From the NCBI RefSeq assembly GCF_044596045.1, contig NZ_CP138995.1:2976001-3040000 (forward strand): a DNA stretch of 64,000 bases, in the 5' to 3' direction. The notes below the pieces were generated by a model that did not search any database, was not told the origin of the DNA, and worked only from the letters and a program-made list of their open reading frames with translations. The stretch's first letter is position 1, and each line of letters starts with the position of its first letter. Shown one piece after another: positions 1 to 9,066 of this stretch. The stretch is from Flagellimonas sp947499585 (GTDB lineage Bacteria > Bacteroidota > Bacteroidia > Flavobacteriales > Flavobacteriaceae). A program made the position numbers and the translations under genes.

Positions 1-520
1 TTTTCAATAAGATTAAATCATAGACATTTTGTTTATATTCCTTCCATCTTTTTAAACCTTCGTGCTGCATTCCTTTCTGAGAAAATCGTTTTTGAATCAT
101 TAACCGAAAAGAATCGAACAACATATCATACTCTTCTCTCTTAATTTCACCATAATAAGATTTATAGGAGATATCAAAACATTGTTCCAACCTTCTTATC
201 TTCCTATTGATTTGTTTTCGCTGTCTTTTTAAGTTATCCTTCATATAGTCATCCACATTTGAATATCCTTCCAAGTTGGCCATAAAACCAAGTCTAGAAG
301 GTATTTCAAAAGCATTGCATCGATCTTCCTTGTTTATTTTAATATCAAAATAAGGTGGAACGCAGCCTACTACAACTATTTCACTGTTTCCATTTTCGGA
401 AAATGTTTTATTCCCATAAATGATTTTGTTATTTGTATTGTTCCTAATACTTTCATAATGCGGAATAACCCTTCCTTTCTCAAAGAGTTCAAAATAGAAG
501 TTTAACCTTTTTAGCTTCAT
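1..520 (-). CDS. FemAB/GNAT-like acyltransferase, first paralog (3' end cut by window edge)
   Basis: The gene starts with ATG at 520 and stays open to base 1, giving about 173 N-terminal residues. It is a close paralog of the gene at 782-1954: both begin MKL, share a CVPPYFD motif near residue 55 and an MIQKRFSQK block near residue 145, followed by a GLKRWK segment. The family call (BioF2/FemAB-like acetyltransferase fold, Acetyltransf_6 type) rests on the better-covered paralog. Proteins of this type transfer acyl or aminoacyl groups to cell-surface sugars or peptides; the substrate cannot be told here. It lies downstream of its paralog at the end of a polysaccharide-decoration cluster, so envelope glycan modification is the likely role. 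The C-terminal half is outside the window. Confidence 0.8.
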   Translation of the reverse strand, partial: MKLKRLNFYFELFEKGRVIPHYESIRNNTNNKIIYGNKTFSENGNSEIVVVGCVPPYFDIKINKEDRCNAFEIPSRLGFMANLEGYSNVDDYMKDNLKRQRKQINRKIRRLEQCFDISYKSYYGEIKREEYDMLFDSFRLMIQKRFSQKGMQHEGLKRWKEYKQNVYDLILLK

Positions 521-534
521 TTCTTTTCAATTAT

Positions 535-654
535 TTAATCCTTATACATATCAATTAAAATAGTCAAGTATAATCCTATTATCAAAACAAATGTTATATA
601 ACCAATAGCTGTCCTACCTGCCAAACCAATCAGGTCATTAGATAGCACAGAAGG
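535..654 (-). pseudogene. Possible C-terminal remnant of a membrane protein
   Basis: Between the two acyltransferase paralogs the minus strand has a 39-codon open stretch without ATG initiation. It begins just after a TAA at 655-657 and ends with TAA at 535-537, only 14 bp before the next start. Its translation ends with a strongly hydrophobic segment (around YITFVLIIGLYLTILIDMY) like the last membrane helix of an integral membrane protein. A small gene starting at an internal GTG or TTG is possible, but a degraded tail of a longer polysaccharide-locus membrane protein is more likely. No family was recognised. Confidence 0.3.
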
Positions 655-781
655 TTATCAAATAGAAAATACTTGGGGGAATAAATTTAAGAGGGGGAAT
701 AAAACCCGACCTTTTATAGCTTAATCAGGATTCATCGAAAATCTTGGGGAAAGATATTATGACACTAAATGTACGTTTTTT

Positions 782-1954
782 TTATAAAAACTCAAGTTTT
801 ATTTTGTTGGTTTTACCTTCAAGCAAATACATTTTTTCTTGAATTTCATAAACATTTATAGTTCTTGAATGTTCGCTATTGGCATATTGAAAATCATAGG
901 TTGGTTGACGTAGTAAAGCATATTCTTCGGAGTCGTCGATGTTAATTTTAAATAACCCATCCTTAGAGTACGCATTGTCCAACTCCATAATTTTATAAAT
1001 TGGTTCTCGTTTTTTATTCTTTTGTGGTTTCTGCTTTTTTCTAAAAACATTAAGTTTTTTAAAACTAAATGGCAAAAGATTCTTTGCCTCCAAAAATTTT
1101 TTAAATTGAGAAAACTTTGTGATGGTGAAAGCTGATAGTATTTTTCCCAAGTTCCTTTTTGCAAACAAAACATGGTCTTCATAAGTGAAGATGTTGTTAC
1201 ACCATTCACGTTTATACCTAAGGTCTCCCCACATCATATCAAAGTTGTCATACTCATTTTCAAAACACCATTCAATTTTTTTCAGAACCTGAATATTCCC
1301 AAGTCCAAACTTTGAATAATCAATATCATAAGAAGAAATAGCACTAACCAATATGTTCTGAAAATGGTAACTTAATGAAATTGAAATCGGTTTTTCACCA
1401 TCATAAATACCAAAGAGTGAAGCTCTTTTATTCAAAATCATATTGTAAACTGTTGTTTTATAATCTTTCCATCTTTTTAAACCCGCATGCTCTATGTTTT
1501 TTTGTGAAAAACGTTTTTGTATCATCACTTCAAGTGCATCAAAAAGTGAGTTATATTCGGCTATGTTCGCTTCACCATAAAGTGTTTTGTAGTTAATATC
1601 AAAACATAGTTCCAGCCTTTTAAGCTTGCGTATGATATTTCTTTTCTGCTTTTTCAGGCAATCTTCCATATAACCATCTACACTATCATATCCTTTCAAG
1701 TTGGCTATAAATCCTTGGCGTGAAGATATTCTAAAGGCTCCACAACCAAAATTTTGATCCAATTCAACATCAAAGTACGGAGGAACACAACTAACCGCAT
1801 ACACTTTATTTTTTAGGTCCGTGGGGAAATTGTCTTTACGATTTAAAGACTGACCATTAGTATTATTATGAATACATCTGTAATGTGGAATTATAGAATC
1901 CTTTTCAAAGAACTCAAAATAAAAATTTAACCTATCAAATTTCAACAACTTCAT
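782..1954 (-). CDS. FemAB/GNAT-like acyltransferase, second paralog
   Basis: A 390-residue soluble protein of the BioF2/FemAB-like acetyltransferase group (Acetyltransf_6 type). The central part, roughly residues 95-270, carries the expected pattern: a basic KKQKRNIIRK helix, an acceptor-binding stretch around MIQKRFSQK, a strand-turn around SLFGIYDGEKPISISLSYHF, and a late GNIQVLKKIEWCFE helix followed by FDMMWGD, typical of the GNAT coenzyme-A fold. The C-terminal 100 residues are lysine-rich and not recognised. It lies 39 bp downstream of the SGNH hydrolase gene and is in series with MBOAT and carbamoyltransferase genes, so I infer transfer of an acyl group to a surface polysaccharide. Donor and acceptor cannot be read from the sequence. 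Confidence 0.75.
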   Translation of the reverse strand: MKLLKFDRLNFYFEFFEKDSIIPHYRCIHNNTNGQSLNRKDNFPTDLKNKVYAVSCVPPYFDVELDQNFGCGAFRISSRQGFIANLKGYDSVDGYMEDCLKKQKRNIIRKLKRLELCFDINYKTLYGEANIAEYNSLFDALEVMIQKRFSQKNIEHAGLKRWKDYKTTVYNMILNKRASLFGIYDGEKPISISLSYHFQNILVSAISSYDIDYSKFGLGNIQVLKKIEWCFENEYDNFDMMWGDLRYKREWCNNIFTYEDHVLFAKRNLGKILSAFTITKFSQFKKFLEAKNLLPFSFKKLNVFRKKQKPQKNKKREPIYKIMELDNAYSKDGLFKINIDDSEEYALLRQPTYDFQYANSEHSRTINVYEIQEKMYLLEGKTNKIKLEFL

Positions 1955-1993
1955 TTTTGAGACAGTTTGGTTTCACTATTTGACTAAACCCTT

Positions 1994-2941
1994 CTAATTA
2001 TTTAACAACTTTTCCTTTCTTAGAAACTCAACAATTTCCTCAGCTATCAATGTTCTTCCAAGGTTGTTCCAATGTGCATCATATATTAATGTCACTGGTT
2101 CCTTGGCATTCTTAAATGCTATACCATAATCAATATAACGTAATTTATGTTGGTCCAAGTAATCTATAAAAACTTTACTGGTTACCCTACTATCCAAAAG
2201 AAAGGTAGTTTTCTTTTTGTTGAATCCGTATTCGGATATTAATTTCTTGAAATTGGACATATATAAACTATCAATTTCATATACAGAAGGAGCCTCCTTT
2301 TCTGAAACCCTTTTCTTTTTAACAAACATGCTTCTAACATTTCTGTTAACATCTTTAATCTTATCCAGAAAACCAATATTTAATATATAGGTTGCCAGTT
2401 TGGAATACTTAAGGAAAGGAAAAAAGGGTTTACTGAACTTGGCCCTATGATACTCATTCCTTAAAAGGTCATCCTCAAATTTAATGTCAATAATTATATG
2501 ATCAATCAAATCAAAGCTATCCTGATTATTATGTATCTTAAAAAGATGGTCTGCCAAATCGGTTGCAGAATGCCCATATTCGTATACTTGAATTCCTTCA
2601 ATATGGTCTTCGACTTTTTTTCCCAAAGACTGTTTATAGTCTTGATGAAAACCTTCAATAAATGAGTCCCCGATTATCGCTATTTCAAAACCATCTATAG
2701 AAGGCTGGAAATCTCTATGGGAATTATATCCTGCTTTATTGATATGAAATTCCGCATAATTTTGTCTTCGATTTCCGTGTACTGAATATCCATGCTGCCC
2801 GGGCATCCATTTGTTCACATTATCATTATCAACAAATCTTGTTGGCATATCATTGTGAAGATGGAAAACCCGAACCAGTATTTCCAAGAATAGAAAAATG
2901 AGCACCAAATAGATTATGATCTTTGAAAGTAATCTAAACAT
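1994..2941 (-). CDS. Membrane-anchored SGNH/GDSL hydrolase-like protein
   Basis: A 315-residue protein with one N-terminal membrane segment (about residues 6-26) and an extracytoplasmic SGNH domain. The nucleophile motif IIGDSF places Ser93, and the C-terminal YDAHWN motif supplies Asp288 and His290 of the triad. This is the AlgX/DltD/PatB-like arrangement that works with an MBOAT protein: the MBOAT moves an acyl group across the membrane and the SGNH partner transfers it to, or removes it from, a polymer. The gene starts 3 bp after the MBOAT gene, consistent with a two-part O-acylation machine. Whether it acts as transferase or esterase cannot be decided from sequence. Confidence 0.82.
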   Translation of the reverse strand: MFRLLSKIIIYLVLIFLFLEILVRVFHLHNDMPTRFVDNDNVNKWMPGQHGYSVHGNRRQNYAEFHINKAGYNSHRDFQPSIDGFEIAIIGDSFIEGFHQDYKQSLGKKVEDHIEGIQVYEYGHSATDLADHLFKIHNNQDSFDLIDHIIIDIKFEDDLLRNEYHRAKFSKPFFPFLKYSKLATYILNIGFLDKIKDVNRNVRSMFVKKKRVSEKEAPSVYEIDSLYMSNFKKLISEYGFNKKKTTFLLDSRVTSKVFIDYLDQHKLRYIDYGIAFKNAKEPVTLIYDAHWNNLGRTLIAEEIVEFLRKEKLLNN

Positions 2942-2944
2942 AAC

Positions 2945-4396
2945 TCAGAATTGGAAGTAAATAAATGATCTATCAACACCGCTCTCATAAAACAAAAGAA
3001 TTCCAAATGCAATCAACGCATACATAATGAACCTCATAACTTTTGAGCTAAAGTTAAATGGGCTACGTTCATTTTTTCTTATTATATATTCATATATTAC
3101 AAACAAACCTAAAAGGATGTGAAAATCGATCATCCTGTAACCTTTTGGGTGAAGGTAGGGTTGATAGGAAAAATCAAAAAAAGTGCGGCCAAGATAAGCA
3201 AATGCCCCAGATAAAGAATCTGCTCTAAAAAACACCCAGGTGATGGTGACCATAAAAAAAGTTCCAAGAACTAATATCAACTCCTTTAAACTTGGCAGTA
3301 TTCTGCTTTCTGCTAATATGGTCTTTGTATACTTTCTATTATTTCCAAGTAAAAGAGTTGGAGCAAACAACATTGCATGAATACCACCCCAAAACACAAA
3401 AGTCCAATTTGCTCCATGCCAAAGCCCGCTCACCAAAAAAATAATGAAGATGTTTCTAACTACTTTAATCTTTTCAACTTTGGACCCCCCAAGAGGAATA
3501 TAAAGATAATCTCTAAACCAGGTAGACAAAGAAATATGCCATCTTCGCCAAAACTCTCCTATGCTTCTTGAAAAATATGGGAATTTAAAATTAGACATCA
3601 ATTCTATTCCAAATAACTTGGCTGTACCAATAGCTATATCCGAATACCCTGAAAAATCTCCATAAATCTGAAAGCCAAAGAACAATGCCCCCATTAAAAG
3701 TGTTGTTGACGGATATGTTCCCGCATTGTTGAAAATGTCATCAACCATTGGAGCTAAAGAGTCTGCAATAGCTATTTTTTTAAATAACCCCCATAAAATC
3801 AATCGTAATCCCCCAGCAATTTGACTATACTTAAATTCTCTTTTTTTTAGAATCTGGGGAAGTAGATTAGAGGCCCTCTCAATAGGTCCCGCAACAAGCT
3901 GCGGAAAGAAACTAACATAGGTCGCGAATGAAATAAAATCTTTGGTTGGAATCAATTTCTTCTTGTAAACATCCAGAGAATAGGACATCGTTTGAAATGT
4001 ATAAAAGGAAATACCAACGGGCAATATAATTTTCAATGTCCATGATTGATGAATTGAAAACCCTAAAAAACGAAACGTCTCAATAAAAGAATCAGTAAAA
4101 AAATTAAAATACTTGAAAAATGCTAAAATACCAATATTGCATATTACGCTGATCCAAAGAAAATAACGTCTCTTATTTTTAGCTTCTGTCCTGTATATCC
4201 ATTGTCCTACAATAAAGTCAACCAAAGTGGAGAATAAAATTAGAAGCAGAAAACGCCAATCCCACCACCCATAGAACATATAACTAGCTAAAAGCAGGAG
4301 TAAGTTTTGCATCTTGATACCCTTGTTTTTAAAAAACCAATAGATAATAAAAACAATGGGTAAAAAAACTAAAAACTCAAATGAATTAAAAAGCAT
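2945..4396 (-). CDS. MBOAT family O-acyltransferase (AlgI/DltB type)
   Basis: A 483-residue polytopic membrane protein with about 10-12 hydrophobic segments and an early YMFYGWWDWRF block. The family signature RRWHISLSTWFRDYLYIPLGG lies at residues 284-304, and the presumed catalytic histidine is in GLWHGANW (His327). AlgI-type enzymes pass acetyl or other acyl groups from a cytoplasmic donor to an extracytoplasmic acceptor on alginate, cellulose, peptidoglycan or capsular sugar. The gene sits 10 bp after the carbamoyltransferase gene and 3 bp before an SGNH partner, so the three are probably co-transcribed. Length and motif spacing are normal for the family, with no sign of decay. Confidence 0.93.
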   Translation of the reverse strand: MLFNSFEFLVFLPIVFIIYWFFKNKGIKMQNLLLLLASYMFYGWWDWRFLLLILFSTLVDFIVGQWIYRTEAKNKRRYFLWISVICNIGILAFFKYFNFFTDSFIETFRFLGFSIHQSWTLKIILPVGISFYTFQTMSYSLDVYKKKLIPTKDFISFATYVSFFPQLVAGPIERASNLLPQILKKREFKYSQIAGGLRLILWGLFKKIAIADSLAPMVDDIFNNAGTYPSTTLLMGALFFGFQIYGDFSGYSDIAIGTAKLFGIELMSNFKFPYFSRSIGEFWRRWHISLSTWFRDYLYIPLGGSKVEKIKVVRNIFIIFLVSGLWHGANWTFVFWGGIHAMLFAPTLLLGNNRKYTKTILAESRILPSLKELILVLGTFFMVTITWVFFRADSLSGAFAYLGRTFFDFSYQPYLHPKGYRMIDFHILLGLFVIYEYIIRKNERSPFNFSSKVMRFIMYALIAFGILLFYESGVDRSFIYFQF

Positions 4397-4406
4397 CTAT
4401 TTGTTG

Positions 4407-6113
4407 TTACTTGACCAAAACATAATTACCAATTACCAAAGCGTCCAATCCTGTGGAGAAAAAACATCTTATGGCATCTTTTGGAGATTCTACAACAGGT
4501 TCACCTTGAATGTTAAAACTTGTATTCAATACTACAGGTACTCCAGTTATCTTGCCTAATTTAGTAATTAACTCATGATATTTTGGATGTAGCTCCCTTC
4601 GAACCGTTTGAAGTCTTGCACTTCCATCCACATGGGTAATCGCAGGAATTACCGGTTGTTTATTTTCATGGACTTGACAGACTTTCAACATAAAAGGGGC
4701 CTCTACTTCCAAATCAAAATACTCCTTATAGGATTCAATAGTGGCTGATGGAGCAAAAGGTCTATATGCCTCTCTAAACTTTACTTCCGAGTTGATTTTA
4801 TCTTTCATATCGGGAAATGCTGGGTTTGCAAGTATGCTTCGACTCCCTAGGGCTCTAGGTCCAACTTCCATTGCTCCCTGAAACCATCCTATGATTTTTC
4901 CTTGTTCTAACAATCCAGCAGCTACTCCACATACGTCTTCAAAATATTCAGACTTTAGCTTAGCACCGTCTAAAACTCTTTTTATTTCATCATTTGTATA
5001 AAAAGTACCTATGTATGGGTTATCATGAACAAACATTCTAGACTTTCCAAGTAATCCATTATACAAATAAAAAGCTGCTCCCATGGCCGTACCATTATCA
5101 CCGGCGGCAGGCATAACATAAACATCTTTAAAAGGGCTTTCCCTTACAATTCGCCCATTCATAACGCTATTTAAAGATACTCCGCCAGCTATCACTAGAT
5201 AATCAGTCTTAGTTTTTTTATGAAGGATTTTACAGATTTCCAGCACCCTGTCTTCCAACACAATTTGAAAAGCTGCTGCTAAATCCATATGATGACTCTC
5301 AAAGGCGGCTCCTGATTCTCTAGGTTCGCCAAACACCTGGGTAAACTTTTGAGAAAATCTTTGATCTGCCATATATTGAAAATTGAAAAAGCTGAGATCT
5401 AGTAAAAATCCACCATTCTCATCAACTCTTATAATTTTTTCAACTTTATGTTTAAAAGTGGATGGATTGCCCATTGGAGCCAAACCCATGGTTTTTCCTT
5501 CATCATAATTTGGTTTAAATCCACAAAATTGGGTAATCGCCTCATAAAAAGATCCCAAAGAGTGTGGGAAAAAATTCTCACTCAACTTGCTAATATCATT
5601 ATTTTTACCATGGCCAATCCATGTAGTGGCCCATTCACCTGCTCCATCTATACCCAACAATGCAGCTTCCTTAAAAGGAGAAACAAAAAAAGAACCCGCC
5701 ACATGTGAGAGATGGTGTTCGATAAAGTGAACTTTGGGAGAGGTTTTTGTGTTTTTCCAGCACCTGTTGTACCAATTCTTGAAATTGCGCTGCTTTAAAT
5801 AGGCATGTACTAAATTATGAGCTATAAATCCAAATAGATTTCCAGATTTTGCTATCCTGATAATATTTCCTAAGAAATACCATGTTTTTTTTCTCCAGTT
5901 GTGCTTAGGTTTTATGGAAACCGCAATATAATCTATATCGGAATAAGCTATCCCAGCCATTTTCAGACATCTATCAATAGCCATTTTGGGAAACTCCGCT
6001 GTATGTTTTTGACGGTTTAGTCGCTCTTCTTCTATTGCCGCTATCAGCTTACCATCTTTTACGATACAAGCAGATGAATCATGGAAGTAGTAGTTCAACC
6101 CAAGTATTACCAT
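4407..6113 (-). CDS. Carbamoyltransferase (NodU/CmcH/TobZ family)
   Basis: A 568-residue two-domain enzyme. The N-terminal Kae1-like domain shows HDSSACIV at residues 11-18, EEERLNRQKH near 29 and the metal-binding EHHLSH at 132-137. A nucleotide-binding GAGEWATT stretch follows near 157, and GGVSLNSVMNG near 310. The C-terminal YrdC-related domain includes the diagnostic MEVGPRALGSRSILANP region near residue 420. Family members use carbamoyl phosphate and ATP to put a carbamoyl group on a hydroxyl of a sugar or antibiotic. As the first gene of the tight carbamoyltransferase-MBOAT-SGNH run, it most likely carbamoylates a capsule, O-antigen or exopolysaccharide precursor in the cytoplasm. The particular sugar is unknown. 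Confidence 0.92.
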   Translation of the reverse strand: MVILGLNYYFHDSSACIVKDGKLIAAIEEERLNRQKHTAEFPKMAIDRCLKMAGIAYSDIDYIAVSIKPKHNWRKKTWYFLGNIIRIAKSGNLFGFIAHNLVHAYLKQRNFKNWYNRCWKNTKTSPKVHFIEHHLSHVAGSFFVSPFKEAALLGIDGAGEWATTWIGHGKNNDISKLSENFFPHSLGSFYEAITQFCGFKPNYDEGKTMGLAPMGNPSTFKHKVEKIIRVDENGGFLLDLSFFNFQYMADQRFSQKFTQVFGEPRESGAAFESHHMDLAAAFQIVLEDRVLEICKILHKKTKTDYLVIAGGVSLNSVMNGRIVRESPFKDVYVMPAAGDNGTAMGAAFYLYNGLLGKSRMFVHDNPYIGTFYTNDEIKRVLDGAKLKSEYFEDVCGVAAGLLEQGKIIGWFQGAMEVGPRALGSRSILANPAFPDMKDKINSEVKFREAYRPFAPSATIESYKEYFDLEVEAPFMLKVCQVHENKQPVIPAITHVDGSARLQTVRRELHPKYHELITKLGKITGVPVVLNTSFNIQGEPVVESPKDAIRCFFSTGLDALVIGNYVLVK

Positions 6114-6143
6114 ACCTTTTGTTATTTTATTGGCTTGATTATA

Positions 6144-7313
6144 TTACAAACTTACTATTTCAAATGCTGATCTTCTGTTTTCACTATGTTTAGTTTCTGA
6201 GCAAGGCGTATCGTTATCACATTCATTCGTCAGTCTAGTCTCTCCAAATGCATCATACTTAACTCTCTCAGACGCAATTCCCTTAGAAATCAGATACTCA
6301 ACGGTTCGTTTTGCTCTTTTTTCAGATAGCCATTGATTATAGGTATCTGTTCCTCTAGAATCTGTATGTGCAGAAACCTGGATGACCAAACTTGGAGCAC
6401 TTTCCAATATTCCAATCAATTTATCCAGAACCTCTTTATCTGCAGTGGAAAGATATGATGAATTCAATTTAAAATAGACTCTCCCAAGATTTTCAACTTC
6501 ATCTTTAACTTTTGCACGCTTAACTTCTTCTTTTTTCTCTTTTTCTGCAGCCAATCTTGCCGCTTCTTTTTCTTTTTCCAATCTTTCTGCCAACAAACGA
6601 GCTTCTTCATCGGCTCTTTCTTTAGCAGTTATAGAGTCTTGAACCCTTTGTTGCTCTTTCTCAATTTCTTTTAAAAGTGCCAATTTTTCTTCTCCCTTTC
6701 TTGAAAGTTCTTTTTCAACATTAAATCGGTATGCAACTCCTACCGCATGTTGTATATGATTTGAAGAGTTTTCAGTGTTCATGGTCCATTTACCACTAGA
6801 GCTAAAATCCAAGCCCCAATGCTCAGAAAACCATGTTCTAAATCCTAAAACTGCATTATAAGTTCCTCTACCTTGATTGTTTGCATCGGTATAACCGACT
6901 CCAATACCAACATAGGGGTCAAAAAAACCAGTTTCTCCTAAAATCATATTAAGATCATAGCTTACACGAAAATCTAATCCGAAGTAATCAACATCTTCAG
7001 GGTTTACCGCATTATCTACTATTTTTCCTTCTTTATATTTGTTGTACGTACCTATTGCCTCAAGTCCAACTCCATTTTCAAAATAACGTCCAATACTTAT
7101 TCTAGAAGGAAAAGGAACTACGTTCCAACCTTCTTTAAAATCAAATAGTTCACCGAATTCATCACCAGAATCATCAATAATATTCGTCCCGATGGAGACA
7201 ATCCACGAACTTTTAACAATACTATCCTTTCTTGTTAATTGGGTTTCTTGAGCTGTAAGTGCTAAGGAAAATAAAAATACCAACACAGCAATAACTGGTT
7301 TTGTAGCTTTCAT
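6144..7313 (-). CDS. OmpA family outer-membrane protein
   Basis: A 389-residue protein with a signal peptide (about residues 1-21, ending LTAQ), an eight-strand-like beta-barrel region (about 30-195), a highly charged coiled coil rich in Glu/Lys/Arg (about 205-275), and a C-terminal OmpA peptidoglycan-binding domain (about 280-389). In the last, the motif VSAHTDSRGTDTYNQWLSEKRA is recognisable, with the Asp and Arg that hold diaminopimelate. Two cysteines in ECDNDTPCSE probably form a disulphide loop. It should tether the outer membrane to the cell wall. It is separated from both neighbours and has its own upstream region with an inverted repeat at 7355-7377. Confidence 0.92.
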   Translation of the reverse strand: MKATKPVIAVLVFLFSLALTAQETQLTRKDSIVKSSWIVSIGTNIIDDSGDEFGELFDFKEGWNVVPFPSRISIGRYFENGVGLEAIGTYNKYKEGKIVDNAVNPEDVDYFGLDFRVSYDLNMILGETGFFDPYVGIGVGYTDANNQGRGTYNAVLGFRTWFSEHWGLDFSSSGKWTMNTENSSNHIQHAVGVAYRFNVEKELSRKGEEKLALLKEIEKEQQRVQDSITAKERADEEARLLAERLEKEKEAARLAAEKEKKEEVKRAKVKDEVENLGRVYFKLNSSYLSTADKEVLDKLIGILESAPSLVIQVSAHTDSRGTDTYNQWLSEKRAKRTVEYLISKGIASERVKYDAFGETRLTNECDNDTPCSETKHSENRRSAFEIVSL

Positions 7314-7338
7314 AATGTAAAATTTGAGGATTTGAGAA

Positions 7339-7346
7339 CAAAACTA
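7339..7346 (-). promoter_or_regulatory. Possible -7 promoter box for ompA-like gene
   Basis: On the minus strand these bases read TAGTTTTG, a match to the Bacteroidota -7 element TAnnTTTG, 26 bp upstream of the ATG. No good TTTG element is found 19-21 bp further upstream, so support is partial. Confidence 0.3.
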
Positions 7347-7354
7347 GTTCAACC

Positions 7355-7377
7355 GTACAAAATGACATCTTTTGTAC
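7355..7377. repeat. Perfect 8-bp inverted repeat upstream of the OmpA gene
   Basis: GTACAAAA and TTTTGTAC flank a 7-base spacer, just upstream of the candidate -7 box at 7339-7346. The position fits an operator; alternatively it is a weak terminator hairpin for the minus-strand lipoprotein transcript ending at 7432, as TTTC follows on the plus side only. Confidence 0.4.
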
Positions 7378-7431
7378 TTTCAAGTGCTTTTATTTTCGAT
7401 AAGAGGATTAAATACAAATAATTGTTGCCTT

Positions 7432-7890
7432 CTACCAACCCAATTTTTCGAGACTTAGTCTCTTGGAAGTATGGGGTATTTTATAAATATAGAATGGGTA
7501 GGAAACAAACTGATTTTCTGAGCTTTTCGCCTCTTTTGGAGGAACCATTTCAATTGTTATTAAAATTTCACTTTCAGATTCTTCAGTCTTTGAAAGCTTA
7601 GGTATCATCTGTCCTTTTTGCTTTCCTAAACAGACAATCAGGACTATTTCCTTTGAGAAATCTATAACAGGGACGGGAAGTCCCGGTTTGCGAGTTTTAT
7701 TTATTGTAGTATAGAACTTGTTCAGAGATTTTACGTCCCTAACGACCATAGTCTCATATTCGTCAATACCGCTATATCCATCCTGCGCAATCAAAATCAT
7801 ATCATCCTTTTCTCCTGAATCTAATTGTATTTCCTTCTGGGCCTTACATGAGGTCAAACAGATAAATAATATCAACACAAAATGTCTCAT
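7432..7890 (-). CDS. Small lipoprotein, function unknown
   Basis: I place the start at the ATG at 7890 (MRHFVLILF...), giving 152 residues, because it opens with a good lipoprotein signal: hydrophobic core then lipobox LTSC with Cys at residue 16. Longer upstream readings run into the bshA gene and encode unlikely sequence. The mature part has a DMILIAQDGYSGIDE start and a core around VIDFSKEIVLIVCLGKQKG, resembling small protease-complex-inhibitor-like beta proteins, but I do not assign a family. It begins 4 bp after the bshA stop, so it is probably translated from the same transcript. Confidence 0.75.
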   Translation of the reverse strand: MRHFVLILFICLTSCKAQKEIQLDSGEKDDMILIAQDGYSGIDEYETMVVRDVKSLNKFYTTINKTRKPGLPVPVIDFSKEIVLIVCLGKQKGQMIPKLSKTEESESEILITIEMVPPKEAKSSENQFVSYPFYIYKIPHTSKRLSLEKLGW

Positions 7891-7894
7891 TAAA

Positions 7895-9037
7895 TTAATA
7901 TGAATTCTTGAATCTTGATTTAAACGCATTCTCATAAACTTCTTCATATAATGGCAAAACATGCAAAATATCAAATTTAGAAGCCACTTTAAACGCATTT
8001 TCCTTGAATTTCTCCAACACTGCATCATCTCTTAATATCTGCAACGCCTTTGATGCCATCTCATCCACATCGCCTACGTTGGCGAGAAATCCCGAAATAC
8101 CTTCCTTGTTAACTTCTGGGATTCCACCTGTATTGCTTGAGATTACAGCTACCCTGTTGATCATCGCTTCTAAAGCGGCCAAACCAAAACTTTCTGTTTC
8201 TGATGGTAATAAAAATAGATCCGAGAAGCAAAGTATCCTATCTATCTCGTTACTGTTACCTAAAAACAATACTTTATCCTTTATTCCCAAATCATCACAA
8301 AGCTGTTCTGCCATTTCTTTTTCAGGTCCTTCCCCTACCATCATCAGTTTTGCTGGGATTTCCTTTTGAATTTTATGAAACACATGAATTACATCAGGAA
8401 TGCGTTTTACCTTTCTAAAATTACTGATATGGGTGATTATCCGTTCATCTTCATGAGCCATCAAAGATCGCTGGCAATCAGTATAATCCAGACTATATTT
8501 TGAAGTATCTATAAAATTAGGAATGACTTCAATATCTTTTTCAATATCAAAGATTTCCAGAGTACTTTGTTTTAAATCTTCTGAAACTGAAGTCACCACA
8601 TCAGACTTGTTAATACTGAAGGTAACCGCTGGTTTATAAAATGGATGTTTGCCCACTAAAGTTATATCCGTACCGTGAAGCGTTGTGATCATAGGAATAA
8701 AAATTCCCTCTTCTTGAAGCATTTTTTTGGCCATATACCCCGCATAGGCATGCGGAATTGCATAATGTACATGCAAAAGTTCTATTCCATAGAGCTTGAT
8801 TGTATCTACTAATTTGCTGGACAATGCCAATTCATATGGCTGATAACGGAACAAAGGATATTCGGGTACATGTACTTCGTGAAAATGAATATTATTCCCT
8901 AAAAGTTCTAAACGTACAGGCTGTTTATAGGTAATAAAGTGGACTTCGTGCCCTCTTTCCGATAGAGCAATTCCCAATTCTGTGGCTACAACACCACTGC
9001 CTCCAAATGTAGGGTAACAAACAATTGCAATCTTCAT
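7895..9037 (-). CDS. bshA: N-acetyl-alpha-D-glucosaminyl L-malate synthase BshA
   Basis: A 380-residue GT-B glycosyltransferase (family GT4). It opens with MKIAIVCYPTFGGSGVVATE, the typical BshA start, and has a TTLHGTDITLVG motif near residue 120 and the C-terminal GT4 signature around FLLPSETESFGLAALEAM near residue 280, with the EX7E pair. BshA joins UDP-GlcNAc and L-malate in the first step of bacillithiol synthesis, the low-molecular-weight thiol used by many Bacteroidota and Firmicutes. bshB and bshC are not in the window. The small lipoprotein follows at 4 bp; the GH3 gene lies just upstream with a 29-bp gap. Confidence 0.93.
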   Translation of the reverse strand: MKIAIVCYPTFGGSGVVATELGIALSERGHEVHFITYKQPVRLELLGNNIHFHEVHVPEYPLFRYQPYELALSSKLVDTIKLYGIELLHVHYAIPHAYAGYMAKKMLQEEGIFIPMITTLHGTDITLVGKHPFYKPAVTFSINKSDVVTSVSEDLKQSTLEIFDIEKDIEVIPNFIDTSKYSLDYTDCQRSLMAHEDERIITHISNFRKVKRIPDVIHVFHKIQKEIPAKLMMVGEGPEKEMAEQLCDDLGIKDKVLFLGNSNEIDRILCFSDLFLLPSETESFGLAALEAMINRVAVISSNTGGIPEVNKEGISGFLANVGDVDEMASKALQILRDDAVLEKFKENAFKVASKFDILHVLPLYEEVYENAFKSRFKNSY

Positions 9038-9066
9038 AACAACAAATCTAAATCAATATTTACAGT

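Noticed and set aside
675..703. Two GGGGGAATAAA direct repeats 18 bp apart
   Set aside because: Short repeats in a non-coding gap with no other mobile-element sign; likely slippage or chance.
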